In this document: one piece after another, positions 50,370 to 59,291 of the stretch
Position numbering within the stretch: the first letter of the stretch is position 1
Layout of the letters: each line of letters starts with the position of its first letter
Source of the DNA: an uncultured Clostridia bacterium
Lineage (GTDB): Bacteria; Bacillota; Clostridia; Oscillospirales; Acutalibacteraceae
DNA: 60,470 nt
Direction: 5' to 3'
Assembly (NCBI GenBank): GCA_937884975.1
Contig: CAKZZS010000057.1
Location: forward strand, 1 to 60,470
Notes under the pieces: model-generated
The model's database searches: none
Told to the model about the DNA's origin: nothing
What the model saw: the letters and a program-made list of their open reading frames with translations, nothing else
Program-made: the position numbers and the translations under genes

Positions 50370-51428
50370 TTATCTTTGTACGCGGGCGTTGCCCTTATAT
50401 ATATCCCAGACCTGCTTTTCATCCGCAGGTTCAGCGTAGTCATTAAGACTGCTTGCCGCAAGCACACCGCTTGCCCAGCCGAATTGCAGCCATTTGTCGG
50501 GCGTCCACTCCTTGAGAACGCCGTAAAGAAGACCGCCCGAAAATCCGTCGCCGCCGCCGATACGGTCCATTACCTGAATCGGTCTTGGCTCCTCAACATA
50601 CCAATTTCCGTCCGCCCAGAGAATCGCGCCCCAGAGGTGCTCGTTGGCGGAAACAACCTGTCGCAGAGTGGTTGCATAGGCTCTTGCCTGGGGATATTTC
50701 TCTCTTACCTTATCTATCATAGCCTGGAAACGCTCAATTTTGGAGCCTAATTCCTTTCCGCCTGCCTCCGGACCGCTGAAACCAAGACACAGCTGGAAAT
50801 CCTCCTCATTGCCGACAAGAATATCGGCTATAGACGCAATTTCGTGGAAAGCGGCACGAAGCTCTTCCTCGCGGCCTTTCCAGAAGGTTGCGCGATAGTT
50901 GAGGTCAAAGCTTACCAACGCGCCGTATTTCTTTGCAACCCTCGCAACCTCAAGACAGCACTCCGTAGTCTCCTTACTCATTGCGGCAATAAGACCCGAA
51001 AGGTGAAGAATTCCGACACCCTCCTGTCCGAAAATACGCTCAAGGTCAAAATCGTCTGCCGACAGTGTTCTGCCTATTTCGCCTGCGCGGTCATTCCATA
51101 CTCTCGGCGCTCTTAAGCCAAAGCCCGAATCGGCAATATTAAACTGATGTCTGTATCCCCACGGACCGCCCTGCGGAACCTCTTTACCCTCAAAGCGAAT
51201 ATTGCGCGCACGAAGCTGGCGTTTAATGAAATCCGCCATCGGAGAGCCTTCAACAAATTTTGTAAGAACAAGGCATTCGTTACCGAGGCTGGACGCCACA
51301 TTTAAGACGTTGCTTTCAGCCGAGGTCGCCTGTAAGTAAAACAAATTGCTGTTCTGTACCGCCATGCGGTCCTGCGGAGTAATCCGAAGTCCCATACTGG
51401 TAACTGTAGCAATTGCGTATTTTTTCAT
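50370..51428 (-). CDS. PfkB-family sugar or sugar-acid kinase
   Basis: The 352-residue kinase has PfkB features: a SAESNVLNVASSLG pattern near the start, FDLNYRATFW (about 173-182) and the second signature DRIGGGDGFSGGLLYG, where the Asp of GGGD is the base. Many relatives are annotated as 2-keto-3-deoxygluconate kinases. Because the next gene is gnd and no KDPG aldolase is present, a gluconate kinase role is possible; sequence does not decide. The ATG at 51428 is eight bases after AAGGAG. The operon starts here behind a promoter with a flanking inverted repeat. Confidence 0.9.
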   Translation of the reverse strand: MKKYAIATVTSMGLRITPQDRMAVQNSNLFYLQATSAESNVLNVASSLGNECLVLTKFVEGSPMADFIKRQLRARNIRFEGKEVPQGGPWGYRHQFNIADSGFGLRAPRVWNDRAGEIGRTLSADDFDLERIFGQEGVGILHLSGLIAAMSKETTECCLEVARVAKKYGALVSFDLNYRATFWKGREEELRAAFHEIASIADILVGNEEDFQLCLGFSGPEAGGKELGSKIERFQAMIDKVREKYPQARAYATTLRQVVSANEHLWGAILWADGNWYVEEPRPIQVMDRIGGGDGFSGGLLYGVLKEWTPDKWLQFGWASGVLAASSLNDYAEPADEKQVWDIYKGNARVQR

Positions 51429-51466
51429 AATAAACACTCCTTTGCAGAACGGTTATTTTAATAAAA

Positions 51467-51506
51467 GATATCAAATTATTTTATCATATTGATATACGAA
51501 AATCAA
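51467..51506 (-). promoter_or_regulatory. Promoter and candidate operator of the sugar-acid operon
   Basis: Reading leftwards, TTGATT (51506-51501) lies 17 bases before TAAAAT (51483-51478). ATATCAA (51468-51474) and TTGATAT (51489-51495) form an inverted repeat around the -10 box, a likely repressor site. No regulator gene is adjacent. Confidence 0.6.
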
Positions 51507-51550
51507 GAATTACACTCCCGTTTAACAATTCAAATCTTTTTTATAATCCT

Positions 51551-53980
51551 TTATTTTCTTGAATACCTCTGGCGTTTGATAATATAGACAACCGCTTTTG
51601 TTCCTCTTAAAATATATTTACCGAGATTTCCCTTGATTCCGCTCATTAACGGCGAGCGGATTTTTGCATTTTCAAGCTTGTTTTCAACTCTGTGAACAGT
51701 CACGTTTTCATTTTCAAACGGAGAAAGAATACCGTCGCTGCCCGTTGCGTACGCGCCGTCGGAAAAAGCAAGAAGGTCCGACAGTGTTTTTTCATCCGGC
51801 ATTTTGTTTTCAAACGGTAAAAGACAAAGGACGGCTGTTTCACGGCTTCCGTTGTAAGACGGAGCAAGGCTCTTTCCCTGCGGTGCAATAAGAGTATATG
51901 TAAGCGGTATTCTGTCGCCAGAACGGTTATTGTGATGGCGCTGTTTGCCGAAATACGTACCGAACGGATTCATCACAACCGAACCGTTTTCAAAAAGTCT
52001 CATCGGGCAGTACGCCATTGACGAAAGCACATTTCTGGCATTGCCTATGAGAAGTCCCTTGCTGCCGTCGGTAAGACCTATCATACCTGCGGAAAGCTGA
52101 TTGTTAAATGAATCCAGAGCGCTGTTTTTCTCGTCCGCTTCTTTGTAAGAAGCAACTCTGAATGAAGAAATATCGCCTTCGAAATTGCGCTTGATTACGG
52201 AAACCTCGCCCTGATTTTCAAATGTAATACCAAAGGGTACCGCTTCCTGCCATTTCATATCGGTATATCTGCCGAGTGTGGAATTCTCGGTTGAAATCGC
52301 ATCTCTTTCGGCTGTATAAGGGTAACTGACATCGGTTATTACGAAAATACCGTCTGTTGTTTCCGAAGTGAAAAATTTATAACTGAACGTGCCTTGTTCA
52401 ATTTCTTCGGGAAGATTTATTCTGCCTTTCATTTCAATACATTTTCCGCCCTTTATACAGACAGAGTAAACGTTTTCAACAGTAAAGCCAATTAAATCAT
52501 TATCATAAGTCAGATATGAACCGATAACACCGATAACCTTATCATCATAAACAATTTCGGCACCGCCGTCCGAGAAAACCATTTTCGATTTTCCGCTTTC
52601 AAGCACCCTGTCGTCGGAGGCGCTTTCCCATTCACTTTCGACAGCGGTTATTTCGTATTTGTCCTTGATTTCTGAAAACTTTAACATTACAAAAACGCTT
52701 TTGTCATTCATATGAATGACAGTCTGCTTTAAGAGTCCGTCAGCAATAATTTTTATATCGCTTTTTGTGTTACAAGAAAGCTGAACGCATTGAAGGGCAG
52801 TTCCCGTTGTATTGTGAACAACGAGTTTCCCGTTTTTATCCGCTGAGGCTTTAAGCAATTTTTCGGCAAGCGTGTTTGCGGCAGCCTCGCGCTGAATATT
52901 AAGCACAGGAGTTGCAAGACCGAAATGAGTTGTCGAAAGCAATTTGACTCTGTTCATAAAATCCTCATTATCGGCAACAGCCTTACGCGCCGTCCTGCTG
53001 CGTTCAATTGCTGTCCAGATTTTTCTGTTATACGGCTTTTCCGACCACGAGGCATAACCCGTAAAATTTCCGTCCGCCGTATCCTGGGTAAACTCAAGAG
53101 TTCCTACTGGTGAATGCGTTTTAAGGTATCCGCCCGGAGTATCAAATACAACATAATCAAGATCGGCAACCTCGCGGACAAGCCCGTTAATGCCGTCGGT
53201 ATTCGCAAGTCGGTTTTTAATAATCGGAAGATTCAGACTTTCCCAGAATATAGCGTCGGCATCCATATTGATAAATATAAACAGGTCGTTTTTAATTTCA
53301 CCTGAAATCTGTTTTTTCCGTAAATCCTTTACCAGCGCGCGAAGACAGCCTGCGTCGCATATATCCGCGTTTGAATAAGTCGGAATAACCGTCAGCGCCT
53401 CCCCTTTATACATAAAGGTCAAAGGATTATACGCCTTTTCGTCGTCAAGAGGCTTGGCGAGAGTTCTGAAAGCATCAAACGGGACGCACGAATAGTAAAG
53501 ACAAAGCGCCTTTACGCCGAGCTTGTTATATGTATGCACCTGCGAGGGAGTGAACATAACCTCCTGAGGACGGACAATTTTTTCGCATTTACCGAAAATA
53601 TCCTCAAGCCCCGACCCCTGTTCATTGGTAACGGCAAGGTTAATTGAAGCGGTCAGCTCGTCCTCCTGCATAGCGGAAAGAGCGCCGTTTGAATAACCCA
53701 TTATTATGTTTTCATCGCCGTTTTCATTAACTCTTCGCTTCATTCCTTCAATAATATCGGGAGCGTACTCGGGCAGTATCTGCTCAAGTGAAAAGAAGTT
53801 TTCGCTGTCCCAGGTTCCTTTGACGGGTATCCCCTCTTCATTGAGCTTATCAAGCGTAGAGATAATCTTTCGGATAATTCTTAAATCCGAGCCAAAGCCC
53901 TGTTCGTCATTAGTGTCTCCGCGATAGGAATGATAGCAATTGACGTGAAACCCGTAAGCGATGTGAATGTTATATTCCAT
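51551..53980 (-). CDS. Large GH38/GH57-like glycoside hydrolase homologue
   Basis: The 809-residue cytoplasmic protein starts with IHIAYGFHVNCYHSYRGD. It has a barrel-like N-terminal region of about 350 residues (WDSENFFSLEQILPEYAPDI, FTPSQVHTYNKLG), then TGYASWSEKPYNRKIWTAIERSRTARKAV, a helical segment like the middle domain of GH38. Beta-sandwich domains follow. This order resembles GH38/GH57-type mannosidase or amylase-like proteins, but I cannot place a catalytic pair with confidence. No signal peptide is present. The ATG follows TAGGAG. It has its own promoter and reads towards the pfkB operon, 122 bases away. Confidence 0.6.
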   Translation of the reverse strand: MEYNIHIAYGFHVNCYHSYRGDTNDEQGFGSDLRIIRKIISTLDKLNEEGIPVKGTWDSENFFSLEQILPEYAPDIIEGMKRRVNENGDENIIMGYSNGALSAMQEDELTASINLAVTNEQGSGLEDIFGKCEKIVRPQEVMFTPSQVHTYNKLGVKALCLYYSCVPFDAFRTLAKPLDDEKAYNPLTFMYKGEALTVIPTYSNADICDAGCLRALVKDLRKKQISGEIKNDLFIFINMDADAIFWESLNLPIIKNRLANTDGINGLVREVADLDYVVFDTPGGYLKTHSPVGTLEFTQDTADGNFTGYASWSEKPYNRKIWTAIERSRTARKAVADNEDFMNRVKLLSTTHFGLATPVLNIQREAAANTLAEKLLKASADKNGKLVVHNTTGTALQCVQLSCNTKSDIKIIADGLLKQTVIHMNDKSVFVMLKFSEIKDKYEITAVESEWESASDDRVLESGKSKMVFSDGGAEIVYDDKVIGVIGSYLTYDNDLIGFTVENVYSVCIKGGKCIEMKGRINLPEEIEQGTFSYKFFTSETTDGIFVITDVSYPYTAERDAISTENSTLGRYTDMKWQEAVPFGITFENQGEVSVIKRNFEGDISSFRVASYKEADEKNSALDSFNNQLSAGMIGLTDGSKGLLIGNARNVLSSMAYCPMRLFENGSVVMNPFGTYFGKQRHHNNRSGDRIPLTYTLIAPQGKSLAPSYNGSRETAVLCLLPFENKMPDEKTLSDLLAFSDGAYATGSDGILSPFENENVTVHRVENKLENAKIRSPLMSGIKGNLGKYILRGTKAVVYIIKRQRYSRK

Positions 53981-54009
53981 AATAAACTCCTAAAAAATAT
54001 TACCTATTT

Positions 54010-54039
54010 ATTATGACCTTTAACTACAATATTTGTCAA
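54010..54039 (-). promoter_or_regulatory. Promoter of the GH-like gene
   Basis: Reading leftwards, TTGACA (54039-54034) lies 18 bases before CATAAT (54015-54010), about 30 bases before the start codon. Confidence 0.6.
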
Positions 54040-54247
54040 CCCAAATCGTCAAATTGTATAAGGATTTCAAAGGTGAAAAAAGAGAAAATAAATACAGTGA
54101 TTAAATCATTCGGAAAAGAACATAAATGTCAGACATTCTTTTTCAATACTCTAACAGGGTACTCTTTTACAAAAACTGCACTTTTTCGCGTTTTCTCTTG
54201 ACATTCATTCTTCGGTTATGATATTTTTAATTTTGAGGTGTGGGGAA

Positions 54248-54694
54248 ATGAAGAAAAATACGGACGAGTTGATGTTTGCTCTTAAAAATGAAACAGAATC
54301 AATAGAAGGTTATCTTGAAAACAATAAAGACGAGCTCATTAAAATAGACATCCGTAAAATGTGGGACGGTTTTATCAGCAAATCCGGCTTATCAAAAGTC
54401 GATATTATTGAACGTTCAAGTTGCGGATACAACTATTTTTACTGCATAATCAACGGAGATAAAACCCCGTCAAGAGATAAGATAATTGAACTGAGTATTG
54501 CTATGAATTTATCGGTTGACGACTGTCAGACGGCGCTCAAATACTGCGGCAAAGCTCCGCTTTATCCGAGAGTTAAACGCGACAGCATTATCATATACGG
54601 ATTAAATGAACACCAACCCATAAGCGAGATAAACAAAGCCCTGAAAAACAATGGCGAAAAGACTTTAAAAATCGGAAGTGAGAAAAATGGTTAA
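54248..54694 (+). CDS. XRE-like helix-turn-helix protein
   Basis: The 148-residue protein has a helical N-terminus with a conserved MFALKNETESIEGYLENNKD-type start and an HTH region (SGLSKVDIIERSSCGYNYFY, then a GDKTPSRDKIIELSIAMNLS recognition part). A family tail follows: CGKAPLYPRVKRDSIIIYGL, and NNGEKTL at the end. I recall this HTH class in Ruminococcaceae and Lachnospiraceae, typically next to Ser/Thr kinases or other signalling genes. Here it overlaps a zinc-ribbon/LRR surface protein gene by eight bases. The ATG at 54248 follows GAGGTGTGG. It may act as a signalling adaptor or repressor. Confidence 0.75.
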   Translation: MKKNTDELMFALKNETESIEGYLENNKDELIKIDIRKMWDGFISKSGLSKVDIIERSSCGYNYFYCIINGDKTPSRDKIIELSIAMNLSVDDCQTALKYCGKAPLYPRVKRDSIIIYGLNEHQPISEINKALKNNGEKTLKIGSEKNG

Positions 54695-56411
54695 GTGCCC
54701 GAAGTGCTCAAAAGAATTGCCTGACGGCACAGCATTCTGCCTTAACTGCTTTTCTCCGTTGAGAAGTGTCGCCGCAGCAACTCCGCAAAGCACAAAAAAT
54801 AATAGACTTTTAGGCATTTTAAAAAGCAGACAGATGAAGATTACTCTCTCCTGTCTGCTTATTGCCGCCCTTTTCAGCGCAGGAGCGGTTATTTTAAAGA
54901 AAAATTTGCACAAACCCGAGACAGTTGCCGCCCAAAGCACCTCCTTTGTAACCGTTACAAATTCGAACGGTGAAATAGTAACAAACAGGAACGGAGAAGC
55001 GGCTACTCAAGCGGTTGCCGAGGTTACAGACGAAAACGGCGAAGCGGTTACAAACGAGGACGGCTCAAAGGTCTACAGAGCGGTTGTTCCCGTAACAAAT
55101 GCAAGCGGAGAAAGCGTTACCAATAAAAGCGGAGAACAGATTTTTGAGGTTGTAACCACTCAAAGCCCCTCAAAAACAAACGGTTCAACAGAGCCAACAA
55201 GTAAAAACGGCTTATTTGGTTGGCTGTTCGACAACCAAAAAACAACAACAAATCAAACTGACTCTGCAACCTCTGAAACAGAAAGAAATACCGAAGACAG
55301 CACGACTGTTTTGACAACGCTGTCAACCACTAATGAAACATCAACTGCTTCAACTACCGCAACGGCACAACCATCGACAAGCTCTACAACAGAACCTACT
55401 ACACAATCGACGACAACTTCAACCACTTTAGAAAAGGATTCCGGCGATTATACTTACAGAGAATTAAACGGCAAGATATTTATAGTCTCTTACAACGGGA
55501 AAGCAACTGAACACGACATTATAGTTCCTGCATATATAGACGGAAAAGAGGTTACATATATCGGTGCAGGCGCTTTTAAAAAGAATATGAATATCTTCTC
55601 TATCACTTTTGAAAGTGCCGCTTCCGGTAGCGGTAGAAAGTTGATTTTTCAGGAAGGCGAAGTATTCTATTTATCTAATCTTCGAAAAATTAAGCTCGCT
55701 GACGAAACATCAAATTGTACATTAAATGCCAGCGGTACAGCAGTGAACAATAATACTGATACAAGCAGCTTATCCGTGTTTTCAGAGATTTTTGGCTCTT
55801 CGGTAAATCTTCATGAGATAACCATTGATGTAACTCGCAATATTTCAGACAGTGACGGTTACCTAGCAGTAATAAATAATTGCATATATTATAACAACTG
55901 CTTTGTTATGTGTCCGCCAAATTATCAAAAATACTTCTACCAGTTTAAAAATGGAACGACAGGTATCGCGGATTATGCGTTCAATCGCTGTCCGTTATTA
56001 TCCAGGATTTATTTACCTTCGAGTATAAAAAATGTAAGTTATAAAGCTTTCTCTAACGCGAAAGGGTTAAAGACGATTGAAGTTGATTCCGGCAATCCTT
56101 ATTTTTCTGCGTATAACGGAGTGTTGATGTCAAAAACTCAAAATAATATGATTTGTTATCCAAAAGCCAAAACAGATACAGAATTTGTTTTTCCTGACGA
56201 TTACGCTTCGTATACCTTTGATTTACAAGCTTTTTGCGCAAACCCGTATTTGACAACTCTGACATTACCTAAATGCAAAGTAATAAATACTGCTAATACA
56301 ACTGATTACAAACCAACTAAACTGGTAACTGTCAGACTTTCAAAAAGTGATCCAAATTTAAGCGGCAACAAAGATATTCTTTCAAAATACTACAGTGTCG
56401 AAACATATTAA
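54687..56411 (+). CDS. Zinc-ribbon, Thr-rich linker, BspA-type leucine-rich-repeat surface protein
   Basis: The 574-residue protein has a zinc ribbon (CPKCSKELPDGTAFCLNC), a membrane segment (ITLSCLLIAALFSAGAVIL), three repeats of the VTNxxGExVTNxxGE type, a Ser/Thr-rich stalk (about residues 155-250), and BspA/LRR_5 units. In those units IIVPAYIDGKEVTYIGAGAF and GIADYAFNRCPLLSRIYLP are diagnostic. LRR_5 proteins bind host or neighbour surfaces; the ribbon stays in the cytoplasm. Translation is coupled to the HTH gene. A terminator follows at once. The role is unknown, but the HTH-plus-surface-protein pair suggests regulated display. Confidence 0.82.
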   Translation: MVKCPKCSKELPDGTAFCLNCFSPLRSVAAATPQSTKNNRLLGILKSRQMKITLSCLLIAALFSAGAVILKKNLHKPETVAAQSTSFVTVTNSNGEIVTNRNGEAATQAVAEVTDENGEAVTNEDGSKVYRAVVPVTNASGESVTNKSGEQIFEVVTTQSPSKTNGSTEPTSKNGLFGWLFDNQKTTTNQTDSATSETERNTEDSTTVLTTLSTTNETSTASTTATAQPSTSSTTEPTTQSTTTSTTLEKDSGDYTYRELNGKIFIVSYNGKATEHDIIVPAYIDGKEVTYIGAGAFKKNMNIFSITFESAASGSGRKLIFQEGEVFYLSNLRKIKLADETSNCTLNASGTAVNNNTDTSSLSVFSEIFGSSVNLHEITIDVTRNISDSDGYLAVINNCIYYNNCFVMCPPNYQKYFYQFKNGTTGIADYAFNRCPLLSRIYLPSSIKNVSYKAFSNAKGLKTIEVDSGNPYFSAYNGVLMSKTQNNMICYPKAKTDTEFVFPDDYASYTFDLQAFCANPYLTTLTLPKCKVINTANTTDYKPTKLVTVRLSKSDPNLSGNKDILSKYYSVETY

Positions 56412-56446
56412 AACATCGCCTGTACCTTTTCGGTGCAGGCGATGTT
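56412..56446 (+). terminator. Terminator of the HTH/LRR pair
   Basis: AACATCGCCTGTACC pairs with GGTGCAGGCGATGTT (one G-T), followed by TTTTG. Confidence 0.85.
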
Positions 56447-56537
56447 TTTGTATAACGAATACGATGTGAAAGTCCGTTATTTAAAGAAATTAACCGGATA
56501 AAAATACCTCCTAATATGTTAATCCGTCAAATATGGT

Positions 56538-56566
56538 TTTACTTTATTACGCTAATGTGTTATAAT
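56538..56566 (+). promoter_or_regulatory. Promoter of larE-larB-larC
   Basis: TTTACT (56538) lies 17 bases before TATAAT (56561). The leader is about 45 bases. No LarR-like site is recognised. Confidence 0.6.
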
Positions 56567-56616
56567 TAAATTTAACCTAAACAAAACTATTTCTTTTAAA
56601 GAAAGAGTGCATTACA

Positions 56617-57369
56617 ATGACAGAAAAAGAGTTCTTTAAAGAAAATAAAAATGTTGCTGTCGCCTTTTCGGGCGGAGTGGATTCGTCGGTGCTTTTGCTT
56701 CTTGCAAAGCGTTATTGCGAAAACGTCAAGGCGTATTTTGTCAAAAGCAGCTTTCAGCCTGAATTTGAATATGAGGACGCATTAGCTGTCACAAGACTTC
56801 TTGACGTTGAAACAGAAGTGATAAGAGTTGACGTGCTTTCGGATAAGGATATAGTTAAAAATCCCGACATACGGTGTTACTACTGCAAAAAACGCATTTT
56901 TGAAGCCATCTGCAAAGCCGCCGAAAAGGACGGATTTAATACTGTTCTCGAGGGTACAAATGCTTCGGACGATATTTCGGACAGACCCGGTTTTGCCGCT
57001 CTTAAGGAAATGGGAATTCTTTCTCCGCTTCGCGAATTCGGATACACAAAAAAACAAATCCGCACTATTGCAAGGGAAAACCGTTTGCCCGTTGCCGATA
57101 AGCCGTCCTACGCCTGCCTTGCCACAAGGATACCTACGGGCATCGTTATTACAAAAGAGATTCTTGAAAAGACGGAAAAAGCAGAGGGCTGTCTGCGCAA
57201 TATAGGTTTTAAGAATTTCCGCTTGAGATACCTTGACGGCGCTGCTAAACTCGAGCTCGGGGAAAAAGAATTTGAGCTTCTTTATAAAAACAGAGAAAGA
57301 GTTACCACAATATTGTCCCCGTACTATGAAAACGTGTATATTGATTTAAGGGAGAGAGCCGATGAATAA
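56617..57369 (+). CDS. larE: Sacrificial sulfur transferase LarE
   Basis: The 250-residue enzyme has a PP-loop SGGVDSS (about residues 18-24), RCYYCKKRIFEAI (Cys87, Cys90) and KPSYACLATRIPTG (Cys167). LarE adds sulfur to the carboxylates of the pyridinium dicarboxylate precursor of the nickel-pincer (NPN) cofactor. Cys167 lies where single-Cys LarE enzymes give up their own sulfur; the additional CxxC pair could instead point to a cluster-type enzyme, which I cannot settle. It overlaps larB by eight bases. The gene order larE-larB-larC is a complete NPN pathway. Confidence 0.94.
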   Translation: MTEKEFFKENKNVAVAFSGGVDSSVLLLLAKRYCENVKAYFVKSSFQPEFEYEDALAVTRLLDVETEVIRVDVLSDKDIVKNPDIRCYYCKKRIFEAICKAAEKDGFNTVLEGTNASDDISDRPGFAALKEMGILSPLREFGYTKKQIRTIARENRLPVADKPSYACLATRIPTGIVITKEILEKTEKAEGCLRNIGFKNFRLRYLDGAAKLELGEKEFELLYKNRERVTTILSPYYENVYIDLRERADE

Positions 57370-58108
57370 GGACGAACTAAGGCAAATGCTCAAAAAGGTT
57401 TCAAGCGGCGAAATGTCCGTTGACGAAGCCGTAAACAGAATAAAGCTTTCAACCTTTGACGAAATGGATTTTGCCAAAATAGATACTCACAGAGGTGTCC
57501 GTCAGGGCGAAAACGAGGTTATTTACGGAGAGGGCAAAACCGCAGAGCAAATAATAAAAATAACAAGCCATATTCTCAAAAACTCCGCTGAAAGCGTACT
57601 TATCACCCGACTTTCGGAGGAGAAGGCAAAAGAGGTTTCAAAAGAAATTCCGCTTTTCTATGATAAAACCTCAAAAATCGGAATTGCAGGAAAAAGAAAC
57701 GAAAACAAGGAAATCGGTAATATCGTAATCGCCACAGGCGGAACGAGCGATATACCCGTCGCCGAGGAAGCGGCGCTTACCGCCGAGTACTACGGAAACA
57801 AGGTCACGCGGCTTTATGACGTAGGCGTTTCGGGAATTCACAGGCTTCTTGAAAACGCCGACGTACTTATTGACGCAAAGGTTGTCATCGCCATAGCTGG
57901 AATGGAGGGCGCGCTTGCAAGCGTGGTCGGCGGTATGGTTGACTGTCCCGTTATCGCCGTTCCTACAAGCGTAGGCTACGGGTCTAATTTTGAGGGACTC
58001 TCCGCGCTTTTGTCAATGCTTAATTCCTGCGCAAGCGGAGTGAGCGTAGTCAATATTGACAACGGCTTCGGAGCAGGCTATATTGCGAGTATGATTAACA
58101 AAATGTAG
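57362..58108 (+). CDS. larB: Nickel-pincer cofactor biosynthesis protein LarB
   Basis: This 248-residue protein has an N-terminal helical part and a C-terminal PurE-like (AIR carboxylase) domain. The latter contains ATGGTSDIPVAEEAALTAEY, a DVGVSGIHRLL motif and CPVIAVPTSVGYGSNFEG. LarB carboxylates nicotinic acid adenine dinucleotide at C5 and hydrolyses its phosphoanhydride, the first step to the NPN cofactor. It overlaps larE and is followed by larC after eight bases, so all three are made together. Length is normal. Confidence 0.95.
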   Translation: MNKDELRQMLKKVSSGEMSVDEAVNRIKLSTFDEMDFAKIDTHRGVRQGENEVIYGEGKTAEQIIKITSHILKNSAESVLITRLSEEKAKEVSKEIPLFYDKTSKIGIAGKRNENKEIGNIVIATGGTSDIPVAEEAALTAEYYGNKVTRLYDVGVSGIHRLLENADVLIDAKVVIAIAGMEGALASVVGGMVDCPVIAVPTSVGYGSNFEGLSALLSMLNSCASGVSVVNIDNGFGAGYIASMINKM

Positions 58109-58116
58109 GTGGAAAC

Positions 58117-59274
58117 ATGAATCTGTATCTTGAATGTAATATGGGCGCTGCTGGCGATATGCTCGCCTCGGCTCTTGTCGGTTTGTTTGACGAGAGACAA
58201 AAGGTTATTGAAGAGCTCAACAGTCTGTCACTCCCCCACACTGAAATTTTATTTGAAGAAAAGGAACAAAACGGCATTACGGGCGTGCATCTTAACGTCG
58301 TTATAAACGGCGAAACGGAAACACCCGAGACTCATCACGCTCATCATCACCATCACTCCCACAGAGGGCTAAAAGAGGTTTTTGAAATAATCGACACTCT
58401 TTCGGTCAGTCAGAAGGTCAGGGATGATGTTAAGGAAATATATGCCATTATTGCAAAAGCAGAGGCGAAGGTTCACAATACAGAAGTAGGAGAAGCACAT
58501 TTTCACGAGCTTGGCATGCTTGACGCAATAGCCGATATTACAATATGCTCATACCTTTTTGAAAAGCTGAATGTTGAGAGAATTATCTGTTCTCCGATTA
58601 ACGTCGGAAACGGTACGGTACATTGCGCTCACGGCGTTTTGCCTGTCCCCGCCCCTGCAACTGCCGAAATACTTGTCGGTGTTCCGTTTTATAAAAGCGA
58701 AACAATGACGGAGCTTTGCACACCTACGGGTGCGGCAATTGTTAAATACTTTTCAGACGGTTTTTCCTCTTCGCCCGAATTTACATCCGTTAAGAAAATC
58801 GGTATCGGCGCAGGCACAAAAAATCTTGAGCAGGCAAATATTTTAAGAGCGTTTTTATCCGAAGAAAGCACTGTTACGGAGCTTTCCTGCAATATCGACG
58901 ATATGACGGGCGAGGAAGCGGCGTTCGCCGCCGAAAAAATGATGAAAGAGGGCGCGCGCGACTGTTTCATAACTCCGATTATTATGAAAAAAGGCAGACC
59001 TGCTTTTCTTTTCACCGTCATTTGTGACAGCGAACAGGCGGACAAATTCGCTTCCCTAATTTTTCTTCACACGTCAACCATCGGTTTAAGAAAATACACC
59101 CCGAGCCGTTACACGCTTCAAAGAGAAATCAGAGAGGAAAGCGGCGTTCGCATCAAGCGTTCAGAGGGCTATTCGGCGCAAAAGGAAAAAGTTGAATTTG
59201 AGGATATAAAAAAACTTGCCGAGGAAAGGGATATTTCCGTTTTTCAGGCAAGAAAAATACTTGAAAACAAATAA
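58117..59274 (+). CDS. larC: Nickel insertion protein LarC
   Basis: The 385-residue protein starts with the family motif YLECNMGAAGDMLASALVG and continues through HFHELGMLDAIADI and TELCTPTGAAIVKYF to the C-terminal LarC domain. It carries a His-rich patch (HHAHHHHHSHRG at about residues 73-84) that likely binds nickel. LarC inserts nickel into the dithio-precursor using CTP. In Lactobacillus plantarum it is made through a programmed frameshift as LarC1/LarC2; here a single open frame encodes the whole protein. AGGTGG precedes the ATG. Confidence 0.95.
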   Translation: MNLYLECNMGAAGDMLASALVGLFDERQKVIEELNSLSLPHTEILFEEKEQNGITGVHLNVVINGETETPETHHAHHHHHSHRGLKEVFEIIDTLSVSQKVRDDVKEIYAIIAKAEAKVHNTEVGEAHFHELGMLDAIADITICSYLFEKLNVERIICSPINVGNGTVHCAHGVLPVPAPATAEILVGVPFYKSETMTELCTPTGAAIVKYFSDGFSSSPEFTSVKKIGIGAGTKNLEQANILRAFLSEESTVTELSCNIDDMTGEEAAFAAEKMMKEGARDCFITPIIMKKGRPAFLFTVICDSEQADKFASLIFLHTSTIGLRKYTPSRYTLQREIREESGVRIKRSEGYSAQKEKVEFEDIKKLAEERDISVFQARKILENK

Positions 59275-59291
59275 AAATAAGAGGTGATATT

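Noticed and set aside
54013..54201. 62-codon plus-strand frame upstream of the HTH gene
   Set aside because: It starts inside the promoter of the divergent GH-like gene, has no ribosome site, and resembles no family.
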